A stretch of DNA of 64,000 nucleotides from Pseudoalteromonas shioyasakiensis (GCF_019134595.1 NZ_CP077770.1:454001-518000), one strand, 5' to 3'. Shown: positions 1 to 11,081, counted from the stretch's first letter. Notes: generated by a model not told the origin, from the sequence alone. Translations and numbers: made by a program.

Positions 1-401
1 TAAATTTCAACTTGGTCGATATCAAATAACAGCGAACTGCCGCCTAAACCAGAGTAGTTAATACCGTCGATCACTAAGCCAACCGAAGGGTTAATAGGGT
101 CAACAAACTGTGAGCGTAAACCAACACCACGAATTTGCACGAAACGACCACGAGATGCGCCTGAGGTAAAGTTTACATTCGCTGCACTAGCAAGCATTTC
201 ATCTAAAAACTTTGCACCACGTTGATTGATTTCATGGTCTGAAAACAAGCTTGCGCTGGCACTAAGGGTTTGAATGCTTTCTCTTTTGAAATCACCGGTA
301 ACTTCAATCGTTTCTAGATCACCGTCTTCAGCGTAAGCAATCGAAGATGCTGCGAATAAAGGCAGGATGGCAGCAGATAATAATGATAAACGTCGTTTCA
401 T
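1..401 (-). CDS. TonB-dependent outer-membrane receptor, 5' part only
   Basis: The first 133 codons of a gene that runs off the left edge. The start is the ATG whose complement is at 399-401. The protein opens with a Sec signal peptide (KRRLSLLSAAILPLFAASS, then AYA before an acidic stretch). A TonB-box-like segment (ETIEVTG) follows, then a plug domain with RGRFVQIRGVG, VGLVIDGINY and LFDIDQVEI, all typical of TonB-dependent receptors. Substrate cannot be told because the barrel lies outside the window. The gene is divergent from the thioesterase; I see no convincing Fur box in the 123-bp gap. The thi genes downstream face the other way and lie behind two other genes, so a thiamine-uptake role is not supported. 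Confidence 0.9.
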   Translation of the reverse strand, partial: MKRRLSLLSAAILPLFAASSIAYAEDGDLETIEVTGDFKRESIQTLSASASLFSDHEINQRGAKFLDEMLASAANVNFTSGASRGRFVQIRGVGLRSQFVDPINPSVGLVIDGINYSGLGGSSLLFDIDQVEI

Positions 402-524
402 GCGGATTCTTAACTCCATTTTCGGGACTGCTATTCTAGCAACCTAGCTAGCCAAATGGCTATAAAATCAATTTTTATGGTATAAACGCAGGCAATTATA
501 CGTAAATTGATTAGGAATACGACT

Positions 525-914
525 ATGACCTTTAAAGTCGACTTTAAAGTGCGTGATTATGAGTGTGATTTACAAGGTATTGTAAATAACAGTGTTTATT
601 TTAATTACCTAGAGCATGCTCGCCATGAGTTTTTACATGCTCAAGGTATCGACTTTGCAAAGCTAGCAAGAGAAAAAGTAAACCTTGTCGTGCTACGTAG
701 CGAAATGGATTACAAGGCATCACTAGTGCCGGGCGATGAATTTTACGTTGCAGTTGAGCCTGAGCGTATCAGCCGTTTAAAGTTTGCTTTTAGGCAAACA
801 GTGTATCGCAAACATGACGATAAAGTGATGCTGCAAGCTTTGGTGATTGGTACGTCGGTAAATGAAAAAGGTCGTCCTTTTTTACCAGAAGAAGTCGATA
901 ACTTATTCAAATAG
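525..914 (+). CDS. Acyl-CoA thioesterase, 4-hydroxybenzoyl-CoA thioesterase/YbgC-like hotdog family
   Basis: A 129-residue hotdog-fold protein, the usual length for the family. The N-terminal signature VRDYECDLQGIVNN matches the family pattern VRxxDxDxxGhVnN, although the catalytic-type Asp is in the stretch YECDLQG. YFNYLEHARHEFL forms the long hotdog helix. It should hydrolyse an acyl-CoA in the cytosol; the substrate is unknown. The reading frame is open from a TTG at 507, but the ATG at 525 has TTAGGA at 511-516 at good spacing and gives the normal family N-terminus, so I chose it. It appears to be a single gene. Confidence 0.88.
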   Translation: MTFKVDFKVRDYECDLQGIVNNSVYFNYLEHARHEFLHAQGIDFAKLAREKVNLVVLRSEMDYKASLVPGDEFYVAVEPERISRLKFAFRQTVYRKHDDKVMLQALVIGTSVNEKGRPFLPEEVDNLFK

Positions 915-1038
915 TCTGCCTTGTTATTTAAAAAGCTAACTTAGAACAATTTTTTACAGATAAAACATGTTTTTTTAACGATTAATTGCGTTAAATGTTG
1001 TTATTATTACTACATTGAAATTTGAATCGTAAAAAATT

Positions 1039-1440
1039 ATGAAGTTAGTAGCCTTGCCCCTTCTTTTAGTATTATTTTGCATGGGTTGCTCATCGACAGG
1101 GACTGTCACTAGTGAGCAATTAAAATATACACAGTGGCAATTATCAAAAGTGAATGGCTTAGCTATTCCTGTATCTCAAAAAGCCTCTATACGCTTTATC
1201 GAAGCGATGCAAGTTAACGGTTTTGCTGGCTGTAATAAATTTTTTGGTGAAGGTGCGCTCAGCGAAGATACGCTAACAGTAAATAAGTTAGGTATGACAC
1301 GTAAATCTTGTGGTGAGCAAGTTAATGAGCTTGAGCAGCAATTATTGTCTGCGCTAAAAGAAGGTGCGGCAATAACTCTAAGAGGCGAGAAACTAACTCT
1401 GCAAGGTGAACATCATTTTACCTTCATTGCAAAAAACTAA
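1039..1440 (+). CDS. META-domain lipoprotein (HslJ-like)
   Basis: A 133-residue protein with a lipoprotein signal peptide. A hydrophobic stretch of about 15 residues ends in the lipobox MGCSS, putting the acylated Cys near residue 17. The rest is one META domain: a Trp-containing first strand (YTQWQLSKVNG), then NGFAGCNKFFGEG and the LTVNKLGMTRKSC motif found in HslJ-type proteins. E. coli HslJ is linked to heat and novobiocin tolerance, but the biochemical role of the family is unknown. It should be anchored in the periplasmic leaflet of a membrane. It stands alone upstream of the thi leader. Confidence 0.85.
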   Translation: MKLVALPLLLVLFCMGCSSTGTVTSEQLKYTQWQLSKVNGLAIPVSQKASIRFIEAMQVNGFAGCNKFFGEGALSEDTLTVNKLGMTRKSCGEQVNELEQQLLSALKEGAAITLRGEKLTLQGEHHFTFIAKN

Positions 1441-1509
1441 AGTGGCTGAGCTTGCAGCAATTTTTTAACTGGCGTACACTCAGGGCGTTTTAAAAGAAAC
1501 GAATTTATA

Positions 1510-1594
1510 CTTGTCGGAGTGCCTTTAATAAGGCTGAGATCGCGAAAGCGGGATCCGTGAACCTGATCAGGCTAACACCTGCGTAGGGAACAAG
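1510..1594 (+). promoter_or_regulatory. TPP (THI-box) riboswitch upstream of thiC
   Basis: The helix P1 strands CTTGT (1510-1514) and ACAAG (1590-1594) enclose the conserved thiamine-pyrophosphate aptamer. CTGAGA lies at 1534-1539, followed by a GC-rich P3 arm (CGCGAAAGCG), then CCGTGAACCTGATC and CAGGCTAACACCTGCGTAGGGAA. It should repress the thi operon when TPP is plentiful. Downstream, GGCGC-TTGT-GCGCC (1606-1619) forms a hairpin with no U-run, so control is more likely at translation of thiC or through Rho than by an intrinsic terminator. The remainder of the leader to 1751 shows nothing else I recognise except the AATGAGGT ribosome-binding region just before thiC. Confidence 0.96.
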
Positions 1595-1748
1595 CTGCCT
1601 CACTGGGCGCTTGTGCGCCAAATTTATGGGGCATAAGCGGCACAGGCTGCACTAGTAAGCACTTAGCTTATTAACGATCCAATGGCGTTTGCCACTCTCT
1701 ATTGCACTTGCAATATCTGACAAGACAACCCTTAAAGCAATGAGGTAA

Positions 1749-3704
<1,956 letters not shown>

Positions 3705-3743
3705 TTGATGGAGCTAGGCATCAGCGATAGGCTCTGGGTTTTT

Positions 3744-3771
3744 ACCTAGGGCCTAGAGCCTAGGGCCTAGA
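3744..3771. repeat. Four alternating heptamers (CCTAGGG/CCTAGAG type) between thiC and thiO
   Basis: Reads ACCTAGG, GCCTAGA, GCCTAGG, GCCTAGA, so two variants of a 7-bp unit alternate. Each unit contains the palindrome CTAG. The preceding sequence from 3711 (GAGCTAG, GCATCAG, CGATAGG, CTCTGGG) can be read as decayed heptads. The array ends 6 bp before the thiO ATG, in the position of its ribosome-binding site, inside the operon transcript. Confidence 0.75.
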
Positions 3772-3777
3772 AAGTTT

Positions 3778-4782
3778 ATGTCATTAAAGATAGCGATACT
3801 GGGCTTTGGTTTAACTGGCCGTTTAACTGCATTAGCACTTGCTAAAGAGCATCAGCTGAGTGTGTTTGAGCAAGATGATGAACATGCTAGCAGCAGTGCC
3901 GGTAGCGTTGCTGCAGCGATGTTGGCACCCCTTGCTGAATCAGTCTTGTGTGAACAGGATTTAGCCCTACAAGGGCTTAATAGCATCACTCGTTGGCAGC
4001 AAATTTTAAGTGAACTCGATGACGCTGTGTATTTTCAACAAACAGGCAGTTTAGTGGTTGCTCATCAGCAAGATAAGGGCGATTTACAAAGTTTTGTGAG
4101 CCGCTTAAAACCGCTTGAAAGCTATCAGGCACAGACATTGGTTGGCACTCAAATCGCTGATCTTGAGCCTGAACTTGCTGGGCGGTTTCATCAAGGTGTG
4201 TATTTACCTTGTGAAGGGCAGCTCGATAATCAGGCATTTTATGGCGCTAGTTTTAAAAAACTTACCTCGCAAGGTGTGCAATTTAACTTTGGCTGTAAAG
4301 TTGAATTGAACGCCCATCAAGTGAATGGCCAAAGCTATGATTATGTATTTGATTGCCGCGGCTTAGGTGCTAAACAGGCTGAACCCTTACTGCGTGGAGT
4401 AAGAGGGGAAGTAGCACGTTTATATGCACCAGAGGTGAACCTAACCAGACCGATACGACTGATGCATCCGCGTTACCCAATTTATATTGCTCCTAAGCCA
4501 AATCATCAATTTGTGATTGGTGCGACTGAAATCGAATCGCAAGACACAGGTAAAGTCACCGTGCGCTCGGCGCTGGAGTTATTATCTGCTGCTTATACGG
4601 TGCATAGTGGCTTTGCTGAAGGGCGTATCGAGAGCTTGCAATCGGGGCTTCGCCCTGCGTTTGCAGACAACCGTCCTAAAGTCACAAAGCAAGGTCGAGT
4701 GATCAGTATTAATGGCTTGTACCGTCATGGCTATCTACTTGCGCCTAAAGTGGTTGATGATGCAGTGAGCTTAATTGCTTAA
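3778..4782 (+). CDS. thiO: Glycine oxidase ThiO (FAD-dependent)
   Basis: A 334-residue FAD-dependent oxidoreductase of the DAO family. The N-terminal dinucleotide-binding motif is ILGFGLTGRLTALALA, followed by VFEQD at the end of the second strand. VFDCRGLGAK, GLRPAFADNRPKV and NGLYRHGYLLAPKV are typical of ThiO. It oxidises glycine to the dehydroglycine imine used by ThiG for the thiazole ring. The operon has ThiO rather than the radical-SAM enzyme ThiH, implying oxygen-dependent thiazole synthesis. No strong Shine-Dalgarno is visible; AGAAAG lies between the heptamer repeat and the ATG. Confidence 0.93.
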   Translation: MSLKIAILGFGLTGRLTALALAKEHQLSVFEQDDEHASSSAGSVAAAMLAPLAESVLCEQDLALQGLNSITRWQQILSELDDAVYFQQTGSLVVAHQQDKGDLQSFVSRLKPLESYQAQTLVGTQIADLEPELAGRFHQGVYLPCEGQLDNQAFYGASFKKLTSQGVQFNFGCKVELNAHQVNGQSYDYVFDCRGLGAKQAEPLLRGVRGEVARLYAPEVNLTRPIRLMHPRYPIYIAPKPNHQFVIGATEIESQDTGKVTVRSALELLSAAYTVHSGFAEGRIESLQSGLRPAFADNRPKVTKQGRVISINGLYRHGYLLAPKVVDDAVSLIA

Positions 4783-4790
4783 GGATAAAA

Positions 4791-4988
4791 ATGAATATTT
4801 TAATTAATGGTCAGTCAGTTACAGTAAGCGAGAATACATCGCTCACTCAGGCGTTGAGCCAGTTTGGCGCAAGACCCCCATTTGCTGTTGCCGTAAATGG
4901 TGACTTTGTACCGCGCAGCCAATGCGATGCTAAAACCCTCAACGAAGGCGACAGCATTGAGTTATTGTCGCCAATTCAAGGAGGCTAA
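4791..4988 (+). CDS. thiS: Sulfur carrier protein ThiS
   Basis: A 65-residue ubiquitin-fold carrier ending in Gly-Gly (LSPIQGG). ThiF adenylates this C-terminus, which is then converted to a thiocarboxylate that donates sulfur to ThiG. Short and full length for ThiS. It starts 8 bp after thiO, with AAGGA in front, and ends one base before thiG, so the genes are probably translationally coupled. Confidence 0.96.
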   Translation: MNILINGQSVTVSENTSLTQALSQFGARPPFAVAVNGDFVPRSQCDAKTLNEGDSIELLSPIQGG

Positions 4989-4989
4989 G

Positions 4990-5772
4990 ATGGATAGTTT
5001 TTCGGTTTATGGTGAGCAATTTACGAGTCGGTTACTGATTGGCTCAGCACTGTACCCTTCGCCAAGTATTATGCAGGATTCGATAGTGGCCTCGCAGGCT
5101 GAAATTGTCACGGTTTCATTAAGACGTCAGCAAAGTGTTGCTGCGGGTGATGATTTTTGGCAATTGATAAAAAACACCGGGTTAAAGGTGCTGCCAAATA
5201 CGGCGGGTTGCCATAGCGTAAAAGAAGCAGTGACCTTGGCACAAATGTGCCGCGAAGTATTTGCCACTGATTGGATCAAGTTAGAGTTGATTGGTGATGA
5301 ATATAATTTACAGCCAGATCCAATCGCATTGCTCGAAGCCACTAAAATTTTATTGGCCGATGGCTTTAAAGTTTTGCCTTATTGCACAGATGATTTAGTG
5401 CTGTGTCAGCGCCTCGCTGATTTAGGCTGCGAAGTATTAATGCCTTGGGGCGCACCGATTGGCACGGGTAAAGGCTTGCTGAATCCTTATAACTTAAAAA
5501 TGATCCGTGAGCGTTTGCCAAACCATACGTTAATTGTTGATGCGGGCTTAGGTTTACCATCTCATGCCTGCCAAGCGCTTGAATTAGGGTATGATGCCGT
5601 ATTATTAAATTCGGCAATTGCAGGTGCAGGTTGCCCAGTAACGATGAGTAAAGCGTTTAAGAGTGCGGTTGAAGCGGGGCGATATAGCTATTTGGCTAAA
5701 GCGATGCCAGAAAAAGACGTAGCAAGCCCATCAACGCCGACGCTTGGAATGCCATTTTGGCATCAAGAATAA
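4990..5772 (+). CDS. thiG: Thiazole synthase ThiG
   Basis: A 260-residue TIM-barrel enzyme that builds thiazole phosphate from 1-deoxyxylulose 5-phosphate, dehydroglycine and ThiS thiocarboxylate. Visible blocks are [42 protein letters not shown] (with the Schiff-base lysine region), [12 protein letters not shown] and [10 protein letters not shown]. The open frame extends back to 4897, but that would overlap thiS. The ATG at 4990 follows an AAGGAGG-type site within the thiS 3' end (4979-4984) and fits the family start. Followed closely by thiDE. Confidence 0.96.
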   Translation: MDSFSVYGEQFTSRLLIGSALYPSPSIMQDSIVASQAEIVTVSLRRQQSVAAGDDFWQLIKNTGLKVLPNTAGCHSVKEAVTLAQMCREVFATDWIKLELIGDEYNLQPDPIALLEATKILLADGFKVLPYCTDDLVLCQRLADLGCEVLMPWGAPIGTGKGLLNPYNLKMIRERLPNHTLIVDAGLGLPSHACQALELGYDAVLLNSAIAGAGCPVTMSKAFKSAVEAGRYSYLAKAMPEKDVASPSTPTLGMPFWHQE

Positions 5773-5789
5773 AAAATGTGAGGAATAAC

Positions 5790-7307
5790 ATGAATCAGGT
5801 TGTATGGACCATAGCTGGCTCAGATTCGGGCGGCGGTGCAGGAATTCAAGCCGACATAAAGGCAATGCAAAGTTTTAATGTACACGGCTGTACGGTTATT
5901 ACTGCTTTAACGGCACAAAATAGTTTAGGTGTAGAAGCGCTTAACCCGATTTCAACAGAAGTGATTGAGTCGCAATTATTAGCCTTAGCCAGTGATATAC
6001 CTGCCAACGTGATTAAAATTGGTATGCTTGCTAATGTGCAGCAAATACAGCTTATTAGTGAGCATTTAAAACATTACAAAGCAACTTGGGTAGAGCCGCC
6101 TTTAGTTGTTTATGATCCTGTTGCCATTGCCTCAAGTGGTGATTTACTAACAGAAGAAGATACCGTTAGTGCCATCAAAGAGTGCTTATTGCCATTAGTC
6201 GATGTAGTAACACCGAACACCCACGAAACGCAGCTATTAACCGGTGTTTATTTGATTGGTCCAAGTGCAGTGAAAGAAGCCGCAGAAAAGTTAATCGGCT
6301 TTGGTGCAAAAACGGTGGTTATCAAAGGAGGTCATTGGGATTACCCAAGTGGCTATTGCATTGATTACTGCGTGCAAGGTGAGCAGGAATATTGGCTTGG
6401 TAACGAAAAAATTCAAACTCCGCATAGTCACGGTACTGGATGCAGTATGGCCTCTGTGATTGCTGCGTGTTTAGCCAAACAGTATCCACTCAAAGATGCC
6501 TTTATTTTAGCGAAAGCCTATATCAACCAAGGATTAAAAGCAGCCGTTCGATATGGTGAAGGGATTGGACCTGTTGCACACACTTGCTTTCCAACAAATC
6601 TAGAAGATTACCCACAAGTCATCGAGGCGGGAAGTTGGCTAGGTGATGAGCTCGACTTTGATTGCCCGGTTGATTTTACCATGGCAGCAGGTTTTACCGA
6701 GTGCGACTCTAAACAGCTTGGGCTATATGCCGTTGTAGATACGGTTGATTGGTTAGAGAAGTGTTTAGCCGAAGGGGTTAAAACAGTTCAATTAAGAATG
6801 AAAAATGCAGACGATGCAGCACTTAATGAGTCGATTGCAAGTGCGGTTATGCTGGGGCAGAAGTACGATGCGCAGGTGTATATTAATGATTATTGGCAAT
6901 TGGCGGTTAAGCACGGCGCTTATGGTGTGCATTTAGGGCAAGAAGACTTACAAACCGCTAATTTAATTGCCATAAAAGAGGCGGGGTTACGCTTAGGTGT
7001 TTCGACTCATGGCTTTTATGAGATGCTGCGTGCACATAATTACAGACCAAGTTATATGGCGTTTGGTGCTATTTATCCAACCACCACCAAAGACATGACT
7101 GGGCAAATTCAGGGCTTAGAAAAGCTCGAAAAATTTGTGCCGTTAATGGCCGATTATCCAACGGTCGCGATTGGTGGAATTGACTTATCTCGTGCTGAGC
7201 AAGTTGCGAAAACGGGTGTTGGCAGTGTTGCCGTAGTACGTGCGATTACTGAAGCCGAAAACTACCAAGCAGTCATTGCCAGGTTAAAACAGCTGGTCGA
7301 AGGTTAG
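5790..7307 (+). CDS. thiDE: Fused HMP/HMP-P kinase and thiamine-phosphate synthase (ThiD-ThiE)
   Basis: A 505-residue bifunctional protein. The N-terminal half (about residues 1-265) is ThiD, a ribokinase-fold kinase with AGSDSGGGAGIQADIKAM near the start and SHGTGCSMASVIAACLA near the end. After a linker of roughly 40 residues, the C-terminal half is ThiE, with TVQLRMK, YINDYWQLA, GVHLGQED, GVSTH, FGAIYPTTTK and VAIGGI. It phosphorylates the pyrimidine to its diphosphate and couples it with thiazole phosphate. The ATG at 5790 has GTGAGGA in front and starts directly in the ThiD fold, so I prefer it to the upstream in-frame start at 5757. Confidence 0.95.
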   Translation: MNQVVWTIAGSDSGGGAGIQADIKAMQSFNVHGCTVITALTAQNSLGVEALNPISTEVIESQLLALASDIPANVIKIGMLANVQQIQLISEHLKHYKATWVEPPLVVYDPVAIASSGDLLTEEDTVSAIKECLLPLVDVVTPNTHETQLLTGVYLIGPSAVKEAAEKLIGFGAKTVVIKGGHWDYPSGYCIDYCVQGEQEYWLGNEKIQTPHSHGTGCSMASVIAACLAKQYPLKDAFILAKAYINQGLKAAVRYGEGIGPVAHTCFPTNLEDYPQVIEAGSWLGDELDFDCPVDFTMAAGFTECDSKQLGLYAVVDTVDWLEKCLAEGVKTVQLRMKNADDAALNESIASAVMLGQKYDAQVYINDYWQLAVKHGAYGVHLGQEDLQTANLIAIKEAGLRLGVSTHGFYEMLRAHNYRPSYMAFGAIYPTTTKDMTGQIQGLEKLEKFVPLMADYPTVAIGGIDLSRAEQVAKTGVGSVAVVRAITEAENYQAVIARLKQLVEG

Positions 7308-7314
7308 TCTTAAT

Positions 7315-8070
7315 ATGAGCGCGTTAAGCGACAAAGAGCAAATTCGTTATAGCCGCCATTTACTATTAAAAGAGGTGGGGCATGCGGGTCAGCAGAAGTT
7401 AAAGACTGCACATATTGTGGTTGTCGGAGCTGGTGGGCTTGGCTCACCAGCACTGTTTTATTTAGCGGCAGCAGGAATAGGAACGCTCACTTTGATTGAC
7501 GACGATAAAGTTGAGCTTTCAAATCTACAGCGACAAATACTCTATAAAGTAAACCACATGGGGCAGGCAAAAACACAGGCGGCTGCCAAGGTGTTAAGCA
7601 GTTTAAATAATCAAATTACGGTTAAGCCTCTAAGCCAAAAGCTTGATGAAAGTAACTGTGCTGAACTACTTGAAGGTGCTGACATCATCCTCGATTGCAG
7701 TGATAACTTTGCTACCCGTTATTTGGTTAATGGCTATTGTTTAGCTAAATCTATCCCACTTGTATCAGCTGCCGCTATTGCAACGCAGGGGCAGGTGATG
7801 AGTTTTGATTTTCGTGATGAACAGAGCCCTTGTTATGGTTGTGTATTCCCGCAAACGGAGGAGCAAACAGCGCTTAATTGTGACAATGCAGGGGTATTGA
7901 GCCCGTTACTGGGTGTTATTGGGAGCATGCAAAGTTTATTGGCTATCAATATATTGCTTAGCCATAAAACGGGTAGCGAGTTTATTCAATTTGATGGGCT
8001 AACACTAATGCAGCAGCGCTTTAATATTCAAAAAGATAGTGAATGCTCGGAGTGTAATCGTGGGGTGTAG
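7315..8070 (+). CDS. thiF: Adenylyltransferase ThiF (ThiS-activating E1-like enzyme)
   Basis: A 251-residue E1-like protein of the ThiF/MoeB family. It has the ATP-binding GAGGLGSPALFYLAAAG, the DDDKVELSNLQRQIL loop, DCSDNFATRYLVN, and two zinc-binding Cys pairs (CYGC near residue 180 and CSEC at the C-terminus). It adenylates the Gly-Gly end of ThiS. MoeB is the main alternative, but its place as last gene of the thi operon, 7 bp after thiDE, supports ThiF. No thiI or thiH is present here. Confidence 0.93.
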   Translation: MSALSDKEQIRYSRHLLLKEVGHAGQQKLKTAHIVVVGAGGLGSPALFYLAAAGIGTLTLIDDDKVELSNLQRQILYKVNHMGQAKTQAAAKVLSSLNNQITVKPLSQKLDESNCAELLEGADIILDCSDNFATRYLVNGYCLAKSIPLVSAAAIATQGQVMSFDFRDEQSPCYGCVFPQTEEQTALNCDNAGVLSPLLGVIGSMQSLLAINILLSHKTGSEFIQFDGLTLMQQRFNIQKDSECSECNRGV

Positions 8071-8091
8071 GCGCGGTTTATAGTGAATTTT

Positions 8092-8123
8092 AAGCAAACC
8101 ACTTTTGCTCAAGTGGTTTGCTT
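8092..8123. terminator. Inverted repeat between convergent thiF and psd
   Basis: A perfect 13-bp stem, AAGCAAACCACTT at 8092-8104 and AAGTGGTTTGCTT at 8111-8123, with a 6-nt loop. It sits between two convergent genes and probably ends transcription from both sides. The U-run is short on both strands, so efficiency is uncertain. Confidence 0.65.
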
Positions 8124-8134
8124 AATTGAACTTA

Positions 8135-9001
8135 TTAATCGTTAATTTTCGCAAATGGTGTGCCCATGCGCGTCACTGTTTCTGGGTGTTGATCTGATAA
8201 GAACTCAGCTTGATTTGCACCCCAGGCTAAAATAACGGTAGAGCCTAATTTAAAGCGACCCATTTCTTCACCCTTCTTCAGAGTAATCGCGTTGTCACCT
8301 GTGGTTGGGTAATTCCAACTAAATACATCTTTACCTGCTGGTGGCGTGACTGTGCCTGCCCAGATAGTCTCGATGCTAGCAACAATTGTCGCACCAACAA
8401 GCACCATGGCTAGCGGGCCAATTTCGGTTTCGAAGATAGCTACAACACGCTCGTTACGAGCAAATAGGTTAGGTACATTTTGTGCTGTTAACGGGTTTAC
8501 CGAAAATAAATCACCCGGTACGTAGATCATTTTGCTCAGCGTACCATCAACAGGCATATGAATACGGTGGTAATCTTTAGGCGCTAAATAAATAGTTGCA
8601 AACTTACCGCCTAAAAACGGCGCTGTGTCTTCTTCTTTGCCACCAAGGAGTGCTTGTAAGCTGTAGTCATGGCCTTTTGCTTGGATGATTTGACCGTCTA
8701 CTACATCGCCTAATTGGCTAATTGCACCATCAACTGGGTGAGCAATAATGTCGCTTTCTTCAGCAAGTGGACGAATACCTTCTTTTAATGGGCGAGTGAA
8801 AAACTCATTAAAAGTTTTGTAATGAGCTGGATCTGGGTATTTAGCCTCACTCATATCAATTTTGTATTGTTTGATAAACAATTTAATTAAGGCCGTTGTT
8901 AAGCCACCCGCTTTTGCTGCTGCTAACTTGCCAACCATGCGCGAAATGAAATGTTTTGGCATGGCATATTGCATAGCAATTTTGAATTTATCTAAACTCA
9001 C
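8135..9001 (-). CDS. psd: Phosphatidylserine decarboxylase proenzyme
   Basis: A 288-residue class I phosphatidylserine decarboxylase, which makes phosphatidylethanolamine at the inner membrane. The self-cleavage site LGST lies near the C-terminus ([12 protein letters not shown]); cleavage at the Ser yields the pyruvoyl alpha chain. [11 protein letters not shown] and [13 protein letters not shown] are the conserved substrate and protease-triad blocks. It lies 18 bp downstream of rsgA, the psd-rsgA-orn arrangement known from E. coli. Confidence 0.97.
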   Translation of the reverse strand: MSLDKFKIAMQYAMPKHFISRMVGKLAAAKAGGLTTALIKLFIKQYKIDMSEAKYPDPAHYKTFNEFFTRPLKEGIRPLAEESDIIAHPVDGAISQLGDVVDGQIIQAKGHDYSLQALLGGKEEDTAPFLGGKFATIYLAPKDYHRIHMPVDGTLSKMIYVPGDLFSVNPLTAQNVPNLFARNERVVAIFETEIGPLAMVLVGATIVASIETIWAGTVTPPAGKDVFSWNYPTTGDNAITLKKGEEMGRFKLGSTVILAWGANQAEFLSDQHPETVTRMGTPFAKIND

Positions 9002-9019
9002 TTGTTATTTCCTAAATAG

Positions 9020-10078
9020 TTATACGCGAGGAGCGCGTGCACCAGCACGGCCGTCGGCCATAGTTTCTAAAATTCGGTGGTAACTGTCAAAACGAAGTTC
9101 TGAAATTTCACCATCATCAACAGCTTGGCGAATTATACAGCCAGGATCGTTTAAATGCTTACAATCGCGAAAACGACAGCCACCAATAAAATCGCGGAAC
9201 TCTTTAAAGCACCATGTAACGCGCTCAACATCTAAATGCCATAAGCCAAACTCACGAATTCCTGGTGAGTCGATTAGGTTACCACCACTCGGTAAATGGT
9301 GTAATCGCGATACGGTTGTTGTGTGTTGGCCAAGGCCGCTGTTCTCAGAGACTTCTTGGGTTAGGATGTCAGCATCAGGCAGTACAGTGTTTACTAAGGT
9401 TGATTTACCCACACCACTTTGACCAACAAAGATGCTGTTCTTATCGACCAGTTTTTGTTTAAGCTCATCAATGCCTTGACCGGTTTTATTACTGACTAAC
9501 AGTACTTGATAACCTAGCTCACGATAGATATCGAGAATTTCATCAATAAAAGCAAGGCCTTCATCGTCAATTAAATCTATTTTGTTAAGCACTAAAATAG
9601 GCTCAATACCCATGTCTTCACAGGCAACTAAATAGCGGTCGATAATGTTTGGCGTAAACTCAGGCAATACCGCAGAGACCATTAAAATTTGGTCGATATT
9701 GGCTGCGACGACTTTTACCCCGTCATAAAAATCAGGGCGCGTTAGTTGTGAGCGACGCTCATGGGTTGCTTCAATAACGCCAGCTAAGTCGCCTTCGCTA
9801 ACTTTTGCACGGCGAAAAATAACTTCATCACCACACACAAGGTTCGATACGGTTCTGCGTATATTACAGCGCAGCACTTCGCCTGATTCGGTTTCAATGT
9901 CGGCATGTTGGCCAAATCGACTGATCACAACCGCATTTTCGGCAGGGCCTAAATTATCATTTTGCCATTGCACAGTTGCCCCTTTCTGTTGCTTTTTGTC
10001 AGCATTAGAGAGGCGTTTTTGATGATTGGCCTTAATTCGACGCGATTGGCCTTTACTTAATTTCTTTTGTTTTGCCAC
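9020..10078 (-). CDS. rsgA: Ribosome small-subunit-dependent GTPase A
   Basis: A 352-residue circularly permuted GTPase acting late in 30S assembly. Order: Lys/Arg-rich N-terminal tail, OB fold, then G4 (LNKIDL), G1 P-loop [13 protein letters not shown]3 DSPGIREFG, and a C-terminal zinc knuckle ([14 protein letters not shown]). The permuted order of G motifs is diagnostic. Divergent from orn and probably cotranscribed with psd. Confidence 0.97.
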   Translation of the reverse strand: MAKQKKLSKGQSRRIKANHQKRLSNADKKQQKGATVQWQNDNLGPAENAVVISRFGQHADIETESGEVLRCNIRRTVSNLVCGDEVIFRRAKVSEGDLAGVIEATHERRSQLTRPDFYDGVKVVAANIDQILMVSAVLPEFTPNIIDRYLVACEDMGIEPILVLNKIDLIDDEGLAFIDEILDIYRELGYQVLLVSNKTGQGIDELKQKLVDKNSIFVGQSGVGKSTLVNTVLPDADILTQEVSENSGLGQHTTTVSRLHHLPSGGNLIDSPGIREFGLWHLDVERVTWCFKEFRDFIGGCRFRDCKHLNDPGCIIRQAVDDGEISELRFDSYHRILETMADGRAGARAPRV

Positions 10079-10200
10079 TTTTGGCCTATAACTTGAGTAA
10101 ATGTCGGGCTTTTTGAAAAAAAAGCTTTAGGTCGACTGATGATACTAATATGATATATCTAAATGCGTTGGATCTAAAGGAAAGCACCGCTAAGGTAACT

Positions 10201-10746
10201 ATGTCTTTTCATAAATCAAATCTTATCTGGCTCGACCTGGAAATGACAGGCCTCGAACCAGCAACAGATAAAATACTCGAAATTGCCACTGTTGTCACCG
10301 ACAGTGATTTAAACATCTTGGCTGAAGGCCCTGTTATTGCTATTCATCAAAGCGATGAACTGCTTGATGGCATGGACGAGTGGTGCACGACTCAGCACGG
10401 TCAATCTGGTTTAACAGCTCGTTGTAAAGCAAGCAAATTCACTGAACAAGATGCTATTGATCAAACATTGGCATTTTTAAAGCAATGGGTACCTGCGGGT
10501 GCTTCACCTATGTGTGGTAATTCTATCGGCCAAGACCGCCGTTTTATGAATAAGTACATGCCTGAATTGGAAGACTACTTTCACTACCGTAACCTTGATG
10601 TGAGTACAGTTAAAGAACTTGCACGTCGTTGGAAACCTGACGTATTAGCGCAAGTGAACAAAAAAGGTTCACATCTAGCCCTCGACGATATCAAAGATTC
10701 GATCATGGAATTAAAGGTTTACCAAGAAAAATTCTTTAATTTGTAA
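10201..10746 (+). CDS. orn: Oligoribonuclease
   Basis: A 181-residue DEDDh exonuclease that degrades di- to pentanucleotides, including pGpG from c-di-GMP breakdown. The acidic residues are visible in [12 protein letters not shown], in the [16 protein letters not shown] region, and with the catalytic His in [11 protein letters not shown]. The ATG at 10201 gives the family start ([17 protein letters not shown]); an in-frame ATG at 10150 would add 17 unrelated residues. It lies directly upstream of the tRNA-Gly array, as orn lies near glyVXY in E. coli. Confidence 0.96.
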   Translation: MSFHKSNLIWLDLEMTGLEPATDKILEIATVVTDSDLNILAEGPVIAIHQSDELLDGMDEWCTTQHGQSGLTARCKASKFTEQDAIDQTLAFLKQWVPAGASPMCGNSIGQDRRFMNKYMPELEDYFHYRNLDVSTVKELARRWKPDVLAQVNKKGSHLALDDIKDSIMELKVYQEKFFNL

Positions 10747-10753
10747 AAAACAT

Positions 10754-10781
10754 TTGCAAACACATCGGATTATTGTAGAAT
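10754..10781 (+). promoter_or_regulatory. Promoter of the tRNA-Gly array
   Basis: TTGCAA at 10754-10759, a 16-bp spacer and TAGAAT at 10776-10781, followed by the GC-rich stretch CCTGCCCCGC. GC-rich discriminators are typical of stringently controlled stable-RNA promoters. A small leader hairpin AACCCC-CGC-GGGGTT (10802-10816) comes before the first tRNA-like copy. Confidence 0.7.
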
Positions 10782-10839
10782 CCTGCCCCGCTTAAGACGT
10801 TAACCCCCGCGGGGTTGGTATGTCTCTAAGTAATTGAAT

Positions 10840-10922
10840 GCGGCACTAGCTCAGTTGCCAGAACGTTTACCGCAACCTTCAAGGTTGTGCACCAACGGAC
10901 AAATTACTGACTACTTTTGAAT
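10840..10922 (+). pseudogene. tRNA-Gly-like degenerate copy 1
   Basis: Begins GCGGCACTAGCTCAGTTG exactly like the functional tRNA-Gly genes, then diverges (CCAGAACGTTTACCG). The anticodon stem is kept as CAACC-TTCAA-GGTTG with a 5-nt loop lacking GCC. No T arm or 3' acceptor strand follows; instead GTGCACCAACGGACAAATTACTGACTACTT. It cannot fold as a normal tRNA. It is 83 bp from copy 2, so the copies are direct tandem repeats. Confidence 0.8.
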
Positions 10923-11005
10923 GCGGCACTAGCTCAGTTGCCAGAACGTTTTACCGCAACCTTTAGGTTGTGCGCCAACGGACAAATTACTGACTACTTT
11001 TGAAT
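10923..11005 (+). pseudogene. tRNA-Gly-like degenerate copy 2
   Basis: Same plan as copy 1: an intact 18-nt tRNA-Gly start, disrupted D stem, and the stem CAACC-TTTA-GGTTG with a 4-nt loop. The tail GCGCCAACGGACAAATTACTGAC replaces the T arm and acceptor. It abuts the first functional tRNA-Gly at 11006, again with 83-bp spacing. Confidence 0.8.
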
Positions 11006-11081
11006 GCGGCACTAGCTCAGTTGGTAGAGCGCAACCTTGCCAAGGTTGAGGTCACGAGTTCGAGCCTCGTGTGCCGCTCCA
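11006..11081 (+). tRNA. tRNA-Gly (anticodon GCC)
   Basis: A complete 76-nt cloverleaf. Acceptor GCGGCAC pairs with GTGCCGC, the D stem is GCTC/GAGC, the anticodon arm is CAACC-TTGCCAA-GGTTG, and the T arm is ACGAG-TTCGAGC-CTCGT. Discriminator T and an encoded CCA follow. First functional gene of the array. The CCA begins a hairpin with downstream AGAAATTGG (11095-11103). Confidence 0.97.

Noticed and set aside
1..524. TonB receptor as a TPP- or thiamine-linked transporter
   Set aside because: It is divergent, separated from the thi operon by two unrelated genes, and has no TPP riboswitch in its leader.
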